From: Pigmentiphaga kullae | GTDB lineage: Bacteria; Pseudomonadota; Gammaproteobacteria; Burkholderiales; Burkholderiaceae_B | NCBI RefSeq assembly: GCF_004216695.1 | Contig: NZ_SGXC01000003.1 | Span: forward strand, 248,001 to 312,000 | Length of the DNA: 64,000 bases | Reading direction: 5' to 3' | Shown here: positions 33,917 through 42,449 of the stretch, one piece after another | Numbering within the stretch: the first letter of the stretch is position 1 | Layout: each line of letters starts with the position of its first letter | Translations under genes and position numbers: made by a program | The notes under the pieces: generated by a model | Seen by the model: only the letters and a program-made list of their open reading frames with translations | Told to the model about the DNA's origin: nothing | Database searches by the model: none

Positions 33917-34115
33917 TTGCGTTGCCGATACGCCTGCCGTCATGCCGCTGTCACCCGATGACGCGGGAGCCGCGATAGATCGGCCCGGGCCGGCAGTCTG
34001 CCCGGGCTTCGGTGGAAAGCGTTACATCTGAGAAGGTAAAACATTCGCGAAAATCGGCTGGCAGCGAAGGCCATGGATTAAGCTTTGCCCAACCTCACTT
34101 CAAATGGAGGGCATG

Positions 34116-34406
34116 ATGCTCGAGTGGCTTCGCAGGTGGGTACTGAGTCACGCCCCGACCCCGGAAAGAGAAGCGGAGAAGGCGCTGAACGAGGCGCGGC
34201 TGGCGCTGTACCGCGCCGAGCAGCGGGTGCGCGATGCGATCATGTACGCGGAGTACTACCGCGAGCGGGTCAGCTTCCTGAAGCGGGTCAAGGAAGAAGG
34301 TATCGAGAACGTGACCGACGTGCGGGCCATGCGCCCGTATGCGGCGCAGGCAGGGAGTTCGCAGGCGACGCTGCGGCTGCATCCGAAGGCGGTCACGAAC
34401 GAGTAG
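34116..34406 (+). CDS. small coiled-coil hypothetical protein
   Basis: This is a 96-residue protein that I do not recognise. The N-terminus MLEWLRRWVL is amphipathic; residues about 15-65 are a charged helix with heptad character (AEKALNEARLALYRAEQRVR), suggesting a coiled coil or helical hairpin. There is no signal peptide. GGAGGG stands 5 bases before the ATG at 34116; two earlier in-frame ATGs (34104, 34113) overlap this site. It is a single gene between the Bug gene and tRNA-Lys(UUU), closed by its own terminator. Confidence 0.7.
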   Translation: MLEWLRRWVLSHAPTPEREAEKALNEARLALYRAEQRVRDAIMYAEYYRERVSFLKRVKEEGIENVTDVRAMRPYAAQAGSSQATLRLHPKAVTNE

Positions 34407-34436
34407 CGGGTAGCTGGCGCGTCGGTGGGCCGACGC

Positions 34437-34464
34437 AAAAAAGCCTCCGCTTGGGAGGCCTTTT
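34437..34464. terminator. bidirectional terminator between small ORF and tRNA-Lys
   Basis: GCCTCC and GGGAGGC form a short GC stem, preceded by six A and followed by TTTT, so it can stop both the plus-strand small gene and the minus-strand tRNA transcript that ends 23 bases away. Confidence 0.8.
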
Positions 34465-34486
34465 GCTGCAACCATCGGAAGATGGT

Positions 34487-34563
34487 TGGTAGGGTGGGAG
34501 GGACTCGAACCCTCGACTCTCTGATTAAAAGTCAGATACTCTAACCAACTGAGTTACCACCCC
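34487..34563 (-). tRNA. tRNA-Lys(UUU)
   Basis: The 77-base cloverleaf on the minus strand has acceptor stem GGGGUGG/CCACCCU (first pair G-U), D-stem ACUC/GAGU, anticodon loop CUUUUAA (anticodon UUU, Lys), T-stem GAGGG/CCCUC around UUCGAGU, and an encoded CCA (bases 34489-34487). Confidence 0.95.
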
Positions 34564-34571
34564 ACGTACTC

Positions 34572-34608
34572 ACGGAATTCGCCGCTCGATCAACTGAGCT
34601 TGCGACCC
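34572..34608 (-). pseudogene. tRNA-like 5' half in the leader of tRNA-Lys(UUU)
   Basis: Read on the minus strand, GGGTCGCAAGCTCAGTTGAT followed by CGAGCGG looks like a tRNA 5' half: a 7-base acceptor strand, an intact D-arm (GCTC/GAGC) and the start of an anticodon stem. No anticodon loop or 3' half follows. It resembles the 5' part of betaproteobacterial lysine tRNAs. It lies between the promoter and the intact tRNA-Lys(UUU). Confidence 0.55.
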
Positions 34609-34618
34609 GAAGCCCAAA

Positions 34619-34647
34619 ATTATGGCAACCTGAAGACGCTTTGTCAA
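34619..34647 (-). promoter_or_regulatory. sigma-70 promoter of tRNA-Lys(UUU)
   Basis: On the minus strand a perfect TTGACA (34647-34642) and CATAAT (34624-34619) are 17 bases apart. Initiation would fall near 34612, just before the tRNA-like half and about 50 bases before the mature tRNA. Confidence 0.8.
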
Positions 34648-34651
34648 ATGA

Positions 34652-34676
34652 AAAGGGCCGGTATATCCGGCTCTTT
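34652..34676 (-). terminator. terminator of the tol-pal operon
   Basis: AAAGAGCCGG and CCGGCCCTTT form a stem with one mismatch and a five-base AT loop, followed on the minus strand by a T-ending run. It lies 22 bases after the cpoB stop and only a few bases before the tRNA promoter. Confidence 0.7.
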
Positions 34677-34697
34677 GGCTTTTGAGCGCGCGCCGCG

Positions 34698-35471
34698 TCA
34701 CTTCAGCAGTTCAAGACGATCCTTCGCGGTCTGCGCGGCGGGCACGCCCGGATAGTCGCGCACGATGCGTTCGAGCGTGGTACGCGCACCGCGCCGGTCG
34801 TTCAGTTCGACCTGGCTGCCGGCGATGACCAGCAGCGCGTCGGGCGCGCGGACGTTGGTGGGGAAGTTCTTGACCAGCGCCTGCTGCTGCGTGATGGCCG
34901 CCTTGTAGTCCTTGAGCGCGTAGTGGCTGCTGCCGACGTAGAACTGCGCGGCTGGTGCGTACGGGCTCTGGGGGTACTGGCGGACGAAGTTCGACAGGGC
35001 GGGGATGGCGTCGGCGTAGTTGCCGTTGCGGAACAGGTCGATGGCGGCGTCATAGGCGCGCTTTTCGTCGGCGCCCACGGTGGCCTGCTGGCCGTCTATC
35101 GAGGCCGTCTGGGGTTCGAGGCGCTTGAGGCGCGTGTCGAGGTCCAGGTAGATGTCCTTCTGGGCCTGCTGGGTGTCGGCCACCTGCTTGGTCAGGATTT
35201 CGATCTGACCGCGCAGGCGGGCGATTTCCTGCTGCAACTGCTCGATCTGCGAGGCAAGCTGCAACTGGCTGCGCTGGCTCTGGGCCAGGTCGTCGGCCAG
35301 CTTGCGGCCTTGCTGATCGGAGCGCTCGCGCACTTCCTTGCGCAGGTCGATGATGGCCTGGCGCGCCTCGTCGTCGGAGAACAGGGCCGCGTGGGCCGAG
35401 AAACCCGTCAAGCTGGCGCCGATGCAGGCGGTGGCGGCCAGCAGCCGGAGGCGGGAAGTGCGGAGCGTCAT
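34698..35471 (-). CDS. cpoB: CpoB/YbgF, cell division coordinator
   Basis: This is a 257-residue periplasmic protein. A signal peptide ends near AHAALFSDD; a coiled coil follows (residues about 40-105, LQLASQIEQLQQEIARLRGQ), which in the family trimerises and binds TolA. The C-terminal half carries TPR repeats (YDAAIDLFRNGNYADAIPAL, HYALKDYKAAITQQ). CpoB coordinates outer membrane constriction with peptidoglycan synthesis by PBP1B. It is the last gene of the tol-pal operon, 12 bases after pal. Confidence 0.94.
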   Translation of the reverse strand: MTLRTSRLRLLAATACIGASLTGFSAHAALFSDDEARQAIIDLRKEVRERSDQQGRKLADDLAQSQRSQLQLASQIEQLQQEIARLRGQIEILTKQVADTQQAQKDIYLDLDTRLKRLEPQTASIDGQQATVGADEKRAYDAAIDLFRNGNYADAIPALSNFVRQYPQSPYAPAAQFYVGSSHYALKDYKAAITQQQALVKNFPTNVRAPDALLVIAGSQVELNDRRGARTTLERIVRDYPGVPAAQTAKDRLELLK

Positions 35472-35483
35472 GAGGGCGGATCC

Positions 35484-36020
35484 TTAGCGGTAGGCGATGT
35501 CGGCGCGGCGGTTCTCGGCGCGCGAGGCTTCATCCGTGCCGGTGGACTTGAGCTTTTCCTTGCCGAAGCTGATGGCTTCGACCTGGTCGTCGCGCACGCC
35601 CAGCAGCACCATCATGCGGCGCACGGCTTCGGAGCGGCGCTGGCCCAGGGCCAGGTTGTACTCGCTGCTGCCGACGTCGTCGGTGTTGCCCTCGATCACG
35701 ACCTTGCGGTTGCGGTTGTTGTTCAGGAAGCGCGCGTGGTTCTCGACGATGGGACGGTACTGGTCCTTGACGGCGTAGCTGTCGAAGTCGAAGTACACCG
35801 AGCGCTGGGCCAGCACGCCCTTGGGATCGTTCAAGGGATCCAGGCCTTGCTGGGTGGTGTCGACGCGGGCGACGCCGCTGGTGTTGGCGCCGGTGTTCTG
35901 GCCGGAGCGGTCTTCGACCGGGACGTTGCTGCTCTCATCGAGCTTGACGGGGCTGCTGCAAGCCGAGACTACCGCGACAACGCTCGCCACGACGAACATT
36001 TTGAATGCACGAGTAGACAT
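35484..36020 (-). CDS. pal: Pal, peptidoglycan-associated lipoprotein
   Basis: This is a 178-residue outer-membrane lipoprotein. The lipobox VVSACSS is followed by a Pro/Ser/Thr linker and an OmpA-like domain (VYFDFDSYAV ... VVIEGNTDDVGSSEYNLALG ... RRSEAVRRMM), which binds diaminopimelate in peptidoglycan; the NTDD-G block replaces the usual HTDxxG histidine with Asn. The ATG at 36020 follows AAGGAAA. It works with TolB and TolA to pull the outer membrane inwards during division. Confidence 0.95.
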   Translation of the reverse strand: MSTRAFKMFVVASVVAVVSACSSPVKLDESSNVPVEDRSGQNTGANTSGVARVDTTQQGLDPLNDPKGVLAQRSVYFDFDSYAVKDQYRPIVENHARFLNNNRNRKVVIEGNTDDVGSSEYNLALGQRRSEAVRRMMVLLGVRDDQVEAISFGKEKLKSTGTDEASRAENRRADIAYR

Positions 36021-36176
36021 GATTTTTCCTTGGGTTCCGAGGGACGATAGTGGGTTGGAAAAGACGATGACCAGACCGAAACGTGATCCTAAAGTGTCAC
36101 ATGAGCCCCACGGCACGCAAGGTTGCAAGACGTGACAACGATGCGAGGCCGCGACAGCGGGGCCTGTTTCAGATAA

Positions 36177-37538
36177 TCAATTGTTCAGGAAAGGCCCCCA
36201 GGTGGGTTCGCGTACATCACCGTTGAGCACCGACAGAGTCTGGGTAACGCGACCGTCGCTCGAAACCGCAGCCAGCACACCGCGGCCGGACTGCGATGTT
36301 GCATAAAGAATCATCTTTCCGTTGGGGGCAAAGCTGGGGGATTCGTCCCGGCCGCCGTTGGTGAGGACGAGCTCATTACCGGTGGCGAGGTCTAGGGAAG
36401 CTATCTGGAAGCCGGCGCGGCGGGTGACGTACAGCAAGGTTTTGCCATCAGGCGACAACTGGGGAGAAATATTGTAAGTCCCTTTGAACGTGACGCGCTC
36501 GACTTGATTGTTGTCCACGTTCAGCCGGTAGATCTGCGGGCTGCCGCCGCGGTCGCTGGTGAAGAGAATGCCGCGGCCGTCGGGCGTGAAAGTGGGTTCC
36601 GTGTCGATGCCGGGAGACTGCGTCAGCCGGCGCAGGCCCGAGCCGTCGGCGTTCAGCATGTACAGCTGGGACAGGCCGTCACGGGTCAAAACGACCGCCA
36701 GGCGGTTACCGTCGGGCGCCCAGGCCGGAGCGCTGTTGTTACCTTTGAAATTGGCAACCGGTATCCGTTGACCCGTGGTGATAGTGTGCACATACACAAC
36801 AGGTTTGCGCGATTCGAAGCTCACGTAGGCCAGGCGGGTGCCGTCGGGCGACCAGGCGGGCGAGATGATGGGTTCGCGCGAGCGCAGCGCGGTCTGGGCG
36901 TTCTGCCCGTCGGCGTCAGCGATCTGCAGTTCGTAGATGTTGTCGCGCTTGAGCACGTAGGCGATGCGTGTTGCGAAAATGCCACGATCACCGGTCAGCT
37001 TCTCGTAGATGCGGTCGGCGATCTGGTGCGCGGTGCGGCGCATTTCGTTCGCGCCCGAGGCGAAGGCCACGCCGTCGATCTGGGCCTGCTTGACCGTATC
37101 GACCAGGCGATAGCGCACGTCGTAGCGGCCGTCGCCGGTGCGTTGCACGCTGCCCACGGCCAGCGCGTCGGCGCCGCGGGTCTTCCAGGCGGCGAAGCCG
37201 ATGACGGCCGAGTCCGACAGCGGGGTGTCGCCGGCATCGATGATGCGGAACAGGCCGGTGCGGTTCAGGTCGGCGCGGATGATTTCCGCGATCGCCTTGC
37301 CCTGCGGGTCGGCCGATTCGAAGTTGGCGATGGCCACCGGGTACTGATTGGCGCCGGCGCCCGAGATCTGGACGGTGAGCTGGGCGCGGGCCGGAGCGGA
37401 GCCCAGGGCGAAAGCCGCCGCGGCCAGCGCCGCGGCGCATTGCAGGAGCCGCCGTCCTAGCCGGTTGCCGAGGTCACGCAGGCGAGCGCTGCCGGACAGG
37501 GCGGACGAGGGGGGGAAAGCGGGATTTGCAAATGTCAT
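36177..37538 (-). CDS. tolB: TolB, periplasmic translocation protein
   Basis: This is a 453-residue beta-propeller protein. The N-terminus is a long signal region ending near APARAQLTVQ; the N-domain (QYPVAIANFE) binds TolA; the C-terminal six-bladed propeller shows repeated PAWSPDGTRLAYVS, PAWAPDGNRLA, PTFTPDGRGILF and SPQLSPDGKTLLY units, which bind Pal. Its ATG shares one base with the tolA stop (TGATG). The signal region is longer than in E. coli TolB, so the true start could lie further in. Confidence 0.95.
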   Translation of the reverse strand: MTFANPAFPPSSALSGSARLRDLGNRLGRRLLQCAAALAAAAFALGSAPARAQLTVQISGAGANQYPVAIANFESADPQGKAIAEIIRADLNRTGLFRIIDAGDTPLSDSAVIGFAAWKTRGADALAVGSVQRTGDGRYDVRYRLVDTVKQAQIDGVAFASGANEMRRTAHQIADRIYEKLTGDRGIFATRIAYVLKRDNIYELQIADADGQNAQTALRSREPIISPAWSPDGTRLAYVSFESRKPVVYVHTITTGQRIPVANFKGNNSAPAWAPDGNRLAVVLTRDGLSQLYMLNADGSGLRRLTQSPGIDTEPTFTPDGRGILFTSDRGGSPQIYRLNVDNNQVERVTFKGTYNISPQLSPDGKTLLYVTRRAGFQIASLDLATGNELVLTNGGRDESPSFAPNGKMILYATSQSGRGVLAAVSSDGRVTQTLSVLNGDVREPTWGPFLNN

Positions 37539-38500
37539 CAGTCGAACATCCGATATTGAACTTCTATGTTGGACTCGTATCGGCCGGAAGACGGCCGCGG
37601 GAAGGGGTCGCAACGCCGGATACCGGTCTCGACCGCGCGATCGAAAGCCGGTGAACCCGAAGAGCGGACGAGGCGCGGCGCGCCCGCCTGTTCCCCGGTG
37701 GGTAGCAACTGGACCCGGAACACGGCCGTGGGGTTCCCGTCGGAGGAACTGCCACTTGCACTATAAATGACTCCGGGTTTGATGCAAGCGCGCACCAGGT
37801 CCGCATAGCCGGGATCGCCCCCGCCGCCGCCCGCCTGGTTGCGGCTGGCGGTGCCGCCCTCGCGTCCGCCTTCCAGGCCGGCCGCGCGCGCGGTGTCGTT
37901 GCGGAAGGCCTCGCGCAGCTTGCGGTCGCGCTCGGCCTGGGCCTTCTTGTCGGCCGCAGCCTTCTTGTCGGCGGCGGCTTTGTCGGCCGCGGCTTTCTTT
38001 TCGGCCGCGGCCTTGTCGGCGGCCAACTGGTCGGCCTTCTTCTTGTCGGCCTCGCGTTGTTCGGCTTCCTTCTTTTCTTGCGCGCGCTTGTCGGCCAGTT
38101 TCTTTTCTTCCAGCTTCTGCAGTTCGCGCTTGCGCTCGGCCTCGCGCTCCTCGGCCTCGCGCCGTTCAGCCTCGCGGCGCTTCTTTTCCTGCTCGATGGC
38201 GATGTCGGGCTTCTCCTGCGTCACCTTGGGTTCGGGCGGCGGAGGCGGCGGCGGGGGAGGCTTGACCGGCTCGGGTTCCGGTTCGGGCGTGGGGGTGGGC
38301 GGCTCGGGCTGGTTGGGCGCGGGCAGCGCCGTCCACAGTTCGGCCTGGACCGGACCCGGCGAGCGCCGGTTCCAGTCCAGGCTGAAGATCAGGGCGGCGG
38401 CCAGCAGCAGGTGCATCAGCACCGCCAGGCCGAAGGATTTCCATTTGCCGGGTTCCGGCGGTCGTCGGAGAGGTCGGTTGGATCGGTCGTTGGGCGCCAT
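37538..38500 (-). CDS. tolA: TolA, energy-coupling membrane protein
   Basis: This 320-residue protein has one N-terminal membrane helix (FGLAVLMHLLLAAALIFSL), a proline stretch, a long Ala/Lys/Glu-rich helix (residues about 95-205) that spans the periplasm, and a C-terminal domain of the TonB fold (about 225-320, YSASGSSSDGNPTAVFRVQL). It transmits force from TolQR to TolB-Pal. The ATG at 38500 was chosen; a TTG at 38506 is in frame and adjacent to the tolR stop. The low-complexity helix produces the visibly repetitive DNA here. Confidence 0.93.
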   Translation of the reverse strand: MAPNDRSNRPLRRPPEPGKWKSFGLAVLMHLLLAAALIFSLDWNRRSPGPVQAELWTALPAPNQPEPPTPTPEPEPEPVKPPPPPPPPPEPKVTQEKPDIAIEQEKKRREAERREAEEREAERKRELQKLEEKKLADKRAQEKKEAEQREADKKKADQLAADKAAAEKKAAADKAAADKKAAADKKAQAERDRKLREAFRNDTARAAGLEGGREGGTASRNQAGGGGGDPGYADLVRACIKPGVIYSASGSSSDGNPTAVFRVQLLPTGEQAGAPRLVRSSGSPAFDRAVETGIRRCDPFPRPSSGRYESNIEVQYRMFD

Positions 38501-38506
38501 GGGCAA

Positions 38507-38952
38507 TCAGGAGCCTTGTTGCTTGACCAGCAGGCCGACCCGCTTGACGCCCTGGCGCTGCAGGTCGTCCATGACCTTCAGCACGGACTCGTACTGGGCC
38601 TTGCGGTCGGCGGAGATGACGACAGGCTGGTCGGGGTGTTCGGACTGGCGTTCGCGCGCGAGGCGGGCGAGGTCGTTGCGCGGGACGGCGTGCGGCGTGC
38701 TGTCGCCGCGTTCGCGGTCGCGGATGGTGACGTTGCCGTCGGCCGCCAGGATGATCTCGAGCGGCTTGACCGGCACCTGCGAGGCCTTGCCGACCGTGGG
38801 CAGGTCGATCAGGCCCGGCGACATCATGGGCGCGGTGACCATGAAGATCACCAGCAGGACCAGCATGACGTCGATATACGGGACGACGTTGATCTCGTTC
38901 ATGGAGCGGCGCCCACCTCGGCCGCCGCGGTTGCTGGAGCGGGTCGAGGGCA

Positions 38953-38953
<1 letters not shown>
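38507..38953 (-). CDS. tolR: TolR, proton-channel subunit
   Basis: This 148-residue ExbD-like protein has a short basic N-terminus, then NEINVVPYIDVMLVLLVIFM, where the membrane Asp carries the proton pathway. The periplasmic domain includes PLEIILAADGNVTI and DQPVVISADRKAQYESVLKV. The ATG overlaps the tolQ stop (TGATG), and the stop falls 6 bases before the tolA ATG. With TolQ it converts proton-motive force into movement of TolA. Confidence 0.94.
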
Positions 38954-39630
<677 letters not shown>

Positions 39631-39681
39631 GCAGAGTCCTTTGGGGGGCGAAAGAGGGGGCCTGAAGGGTTGATGTCGGGA

Positions 39682-40119
39682 TTAATCGGTAGCGGGTTCC
39701 GCCGCGAGCGGCGCGAGCGCCCGGACGAGGTCGGGCGGCAGCGCGCGCGGACGCAGCGTCGCGCGATCGACGCATCCTACCTGGACCTTGCCGGTCGCGA
39801 GCAGTTCATCGCCGCGTTCGCAAAACTGCAGGAAATCGATGGAAGCCTTGCCCAGGCGGGACACCTGGCTGCGTATCGTCAGGCTGTCGTCCAGGGCGGC
39901 CGGCCGCCGGTACTGGGTATCGATGCCGCGCACGACGAAGATGCAGCCGGTCCGGTCCGCCAGCGCGCGCTGCTCGACGCCCAGCGCGCGTAGCCATTCG
40001 GTGCGGGCGCGTTCGAAGAACTTCAGGTAGTTGGCGTAGTAGACCACGCCGCCGGCGTCGGTATCTTCGTAGTAGACCCGGATCGGAAACCGGAAATCTG
40101 CACTGGCGGGTTGGAGCAC
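39682..40119 (-). CDS. ybgC: YbgC, acyl-CoA thioesterase of the tol-pal operon
   Basis: This hot-dog-fold thioesterase is 145 residues long from a GTG start. The N-terminal FRFPIRVYYEDTDAGGVVYY contains the catalytic Asp, and NYLKFFERARTEWLR the following helix. It hydrolyses acyl-CoA or acyl-ACP and is the usual first gene of tol-pal operons. An ATG at 40224 is in frame, but the GTG at 40119, behind AAGG, gives the normal family length and was preferred. Confidence 0.88.
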   Translation of the reverse strand: MLQPASADFRFPIRVYYEDTDAGGVVYYANYLKFFERARTEWLRALGVEQRALADRTGCIFVVRGIDTQYRRPAALDDSLTIRSQVSRLGKASIDFLQFCERGDELLATGKVQVGCVDRATLRPRALPPDLVRALAPLAAEPATD

Positions 40120-40447
40120 GAGGCGGAACCTTGGACGAGTCGAGCGATCTTGGGGCCGGTGAGGCCCCGGGGCGAAATTGTAAACAACCCGCCGGCCCGG
40201 GGCATCCGGCCGCCATCCGGGCATTGTGCCAAATGTGACGGCTTGTAAAGCGGGAAACTTTAGCGCGCCAGGGCCGTCAGACGCCAGGAAGCGTTGATTG
40301 CAAGCCTGTGCGGCTTCGGGTGCGTGGGTGGCGCCGTCCGGGTTATCGACGCTTCCACCCTTTTATTTTCATGGTTGGACGATTCCGCTTCGCGCTGTCA
40401 TGGCCGCGTCATCAGCGCCGTTCATGATCTCGTCCGACTTGATGTCA

Positions 40448-40508
40448 ACTGTGCCCTGCACAGTAGAGCCCGTGACCTGGGGGATGCCCAGGCACGGGTT
40501 TTGTTTTT
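40448..40508 (+). ncRNA. candidate 3' end of an intergenic small RNA (two hairpins and terminator)
   Basis: In the 526-base gap between ybgC and ruvB, which holds no convincing gene, two hairpins stand in a row on the plus strand: ACTGTG/CACAGT with loop CCCTG (40448-40464), then CCCGTGACCTGGG pairing with CCCAGGCACGGG (40469-40497) followed by TTTTGTTTTTG. The second is a textbook terminator, yet no plus-strand gene ends here. The transcript would start somewhere between about 40225 and 40440; I see no clear promoter and do not recognise the RNA. Confidence 0.45.
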
Positions 40509-40510
40509 GT

Positions 40511-40578
40511 CCCCCCTACGCGCTTGCGCGCGCCCCCAGGGGGCGGACCGGCGGAGCCGGATCCGCTGTTTCCTGGGG
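40511..40578 (+). repeat. dispersed GC-rich repeat, copy 4
   Basis: CCCCCCTACGCGCTTGCGCG, then a CCCCCAGGGGG hairpin and GCGGACCGGCGGAGCCGGAT with CCGCTG and CCTGGGG. It lacks the CACTGGC piece present in other copies. It begins right behind the intergenic terminator. Confidence 0.8.
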
Positions 40579-40645
40579 CTGGGGAGATCGTCTCTTGATC
40601 CAGGGGCGTAGCAAAGCGAGACACTTCGCCCGAGGACGGCTTGCC

Positions 40646-41716
40646 TCAACTGGAGAATAGATCGCCACCGGTTTGCGCGGGCGGGGTCAGGCCCAGGTGG
40701 CGGTAGGTGCCCTGGGTGGCGATGCGGCCGCGCGGGGTGCGTTGGACGTAGCCGTGCTGGATCAGGTAGGGTTCGATCACGTCCTCGATGGTGTCGCGTT
40801 CCTCGCCGATGGCGGCGGACAGGCTATCCAGGCCCACGGGGCCGCCGTCGAACTTGTAGACGATGGCTTCCAGCAGCTTGCGGTCCATGATGTCCAGGCC
40901 GGCCGGATCGACGTCCAGCATGGCCAGGGCGGCGTGGGCGACTTCGCCGGTGATGCGGCCGCCCGCCTTGACCTCGGCGTAGTCGCGCACCCGGCGCAGC
41001 AGCCGGTTGGCGATGCGGGGCGTGCCGCGCGAACGGCGCGCGATCTCGCGGGCGCCGTCCTCGGCGATGGCGGCGTTGAGCAGGCCGGCGCTGCGGGTCA
41101 CGATGGAGGACAGCTCGTCGGCGGTATAGAACTCCAGGCGCGCGATGATGCCGAAGCGGTCGCGCAGCGGGTTGGTCAGCATGCCCGCGCGGGTGGTGGC
41201 GCCCACCAGCGTGAAGGGTTGCAGGTCGAGCTTGACGCTGCGGGCGGCGGGGCCTTCGCCGATCAGGATGTCGATCTGGAAGTCTTCCAGCGCGGGATAC
41301 AGGATTTCCTCGACCACCGGCGACAGGCGGTGGATCTCGTCGATGAAGAGGACGTCGTTGCGTTCCAGGTTGGTCAGCAGCGCCGCGAGGTCGCCCGGCC
41401 GCTCCAGCACCGGGCCCGAGGTCTGGCGCAACTGGACGCCCATCTCGCGCGCGACGATGTGGGCCAGCGTGGTCTTGCCCAGGCCCGGCGGGCCGAACAG
41501 CAGGACGTGGTCCAGCGATTCCTGGCGATTGCGCGCGGCGGCGATGAAGATCTCGAGCTGTTCGCGGATGCGGCGCTGGCCGACGTATTCGTCGAGCGCC
41601 TTGGGGCGCAGCGCGCGTTCGATGGCCTCTTCGTTGGGAGACGAGGCGCGCGGAGAGATCACCCGCATGTCGGGGGCGTCGTCTCGGATGGAAAGCTTGT
41701 CGGGCTGGATCGCCAT
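40646..41716 (-). CDS. ruvB: RuvB, Holliday junction branch migration ATPase
   Basis: This 356-residue AAA+ motor has the family-typical length. Walker A is GPPGLGKTT, Walker B FIDEIHRL, sensor 1 GATTRAGML, and the arginine-finger and sensor-2 region follows [10 protein letters not shown]. The C-terminal winged helix ([17 protein letters not shown]) binds DNA. RuvB drives branch migration with RuvA. It is the last gene of the long minus-strand block and is separated from ruvA by a GST gene. Confidence 0.97.
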   Translation of the reverse strand: MAIQPDKLSIRDDAPDMRVISPRASSPNEEAIERALRPKALDEYVGQRRIREQLEIFIAAARNRQESLDHVLLFGPPGLGKTTLAHIVAREMGVQLRQTSGPVLERPGDLAALLTNLERNDVLFIDEIHRLSPVVEEILYPALEDFQIDILIGEGPAARSVKLDLQPFTLVGATTRAGMLTNPLRDRFGIIARLEFYTADELSSIVTRSAGLLNAAIAEDGAREIARRSRGTPRIANRLLRRVRDYAEVKAGGRITGEVAHAALAMLDVDPAGLDIMDRKLLEAIVYKFDGGPVGLDSLSAAIGEERDTIEDVIEPYLIQHGYVQRTPRGRIATQGTYRHLGLTPPAQTGGDLFSS

Positions 41717-41785
41717 GGGGGTATTCTGCCTTGAACTGCCGGTATGTTAGCCCGTTCCGCGCCGGGCCGTGGCCAGGGCGCCGGC

Positions 41786-42433
41786 TCAGTAGTCCAGCCG
41801 CCCGTACAGTTCGTCGAAGGGCACCATGACGTGTTCGCGATAGGACGGACGCTGCCGCAGCCGCTGGTACCAGGCCTGGACGTGGGGCACGTCGGGCCGC
41901 GCGATGTCCAGTTCGAAATAGCGGTACAGCGCGGTGCCGGCGGGGATGTCGGCCAGGGTCAACCGCTCGCCGCCCAGGAAAGGCTGGTTCGCCAGCCGCG
42001 CATCGAGCAGGCGGAAATAGCCGGCGCATTCCTCGATGCGGGCGCGGATGCGATCGAGATCGCGCAGGGGTTCGGGTGTCCGGTAGTAGCCCCAGAACAC
42101 GCCGGTCAGGAAGGCGGGCTGCAGCGAGGTGTGCGCCCAGTCCATCCAGCGCTCGGCCTGCGAGCGGACGGCCGGGTCGGCCGGCCAGAAACCGGGGGCG
42201 CCGTGGCGGGCCGCCAGGTAGCGCAGGATGGTGTGGGACTCCCAGACGACGGTGCCGTCGTCGTCGATGACGGGCACCCTGCCATGGGGGTTCAGGGCGC
42301 GGAATTCCGGCGTGTCGACCACGCCGTGGTCGCCGCCGGCGGGGATGTGTTCGTAGGCCAGACCCAGTTCGCCCGCGAACCAGAGCACCTTCTGCACATT
42401 GAACGAACTGCGCCGTCCCCAGATCCGGAGCAT
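41786..42433 (-). CDS. glutathione S-transferase family protein
   Basis: This is a 215-residue GST. The thioredoxin-like N-domain begins MLRIWGRRSSFNVQKVLW with the likely active-site Ser, then NPHGRVPVIDDDG and the conserved ESHTILRYLA. The C-terminal helical domain contains LTLADIPAGTALYRYF. It conjugates or removes glutathione from unknown substrates. It sits between ruvA (16-base gap) and ruvB (69-base gap) on the same strand, an insertion into an otherwise standard ruv order. Confidence 0.9.
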   Translation of the reverse strand: MLRIWGRRSSFNVQKVLWFAGELGLAYEHIPAGGDHGVVDTPEFRALNPHGRVPVIDDDGTVVWESHTILRYLAARHGAPGFWPADPAVRSQAERWMDWAHTSLQPAFLTGVFWGYYRTPEPLRDLDRIRARIEECAGYFRLLDARLANQPFLGGERLTLADIPAGTALYRYFELDIARPDVPHVQAWYQRLRQRPSYREHVMVPFDELYGRLDY

Positions 42434-42449
42434 GCGGCCTCCGTCGGCC

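Noticed and set aside
37900-38250. Tandem repeat or CRISPR-like array
   Set aside because: The repetition is the coding sequence of the Ala/Lys/Glu-rich helix of TolA, in frame and without spacers.
40225-40508. 6S RNA or tmRNA gene in the ybgC-ruvB gap
   Set aside because: Neither the long bulged 6S hairpin nor the tRNA-like ends of tmRNA can be made out; only the two 3' hairpins are convincing.
40294-40611. Plus-strand 105-residue frame between ybgC and ruvB
   Set aside because: It runs through the terminator hairpin and the dispersed repeat, has no ribosome-binding site and no domain.
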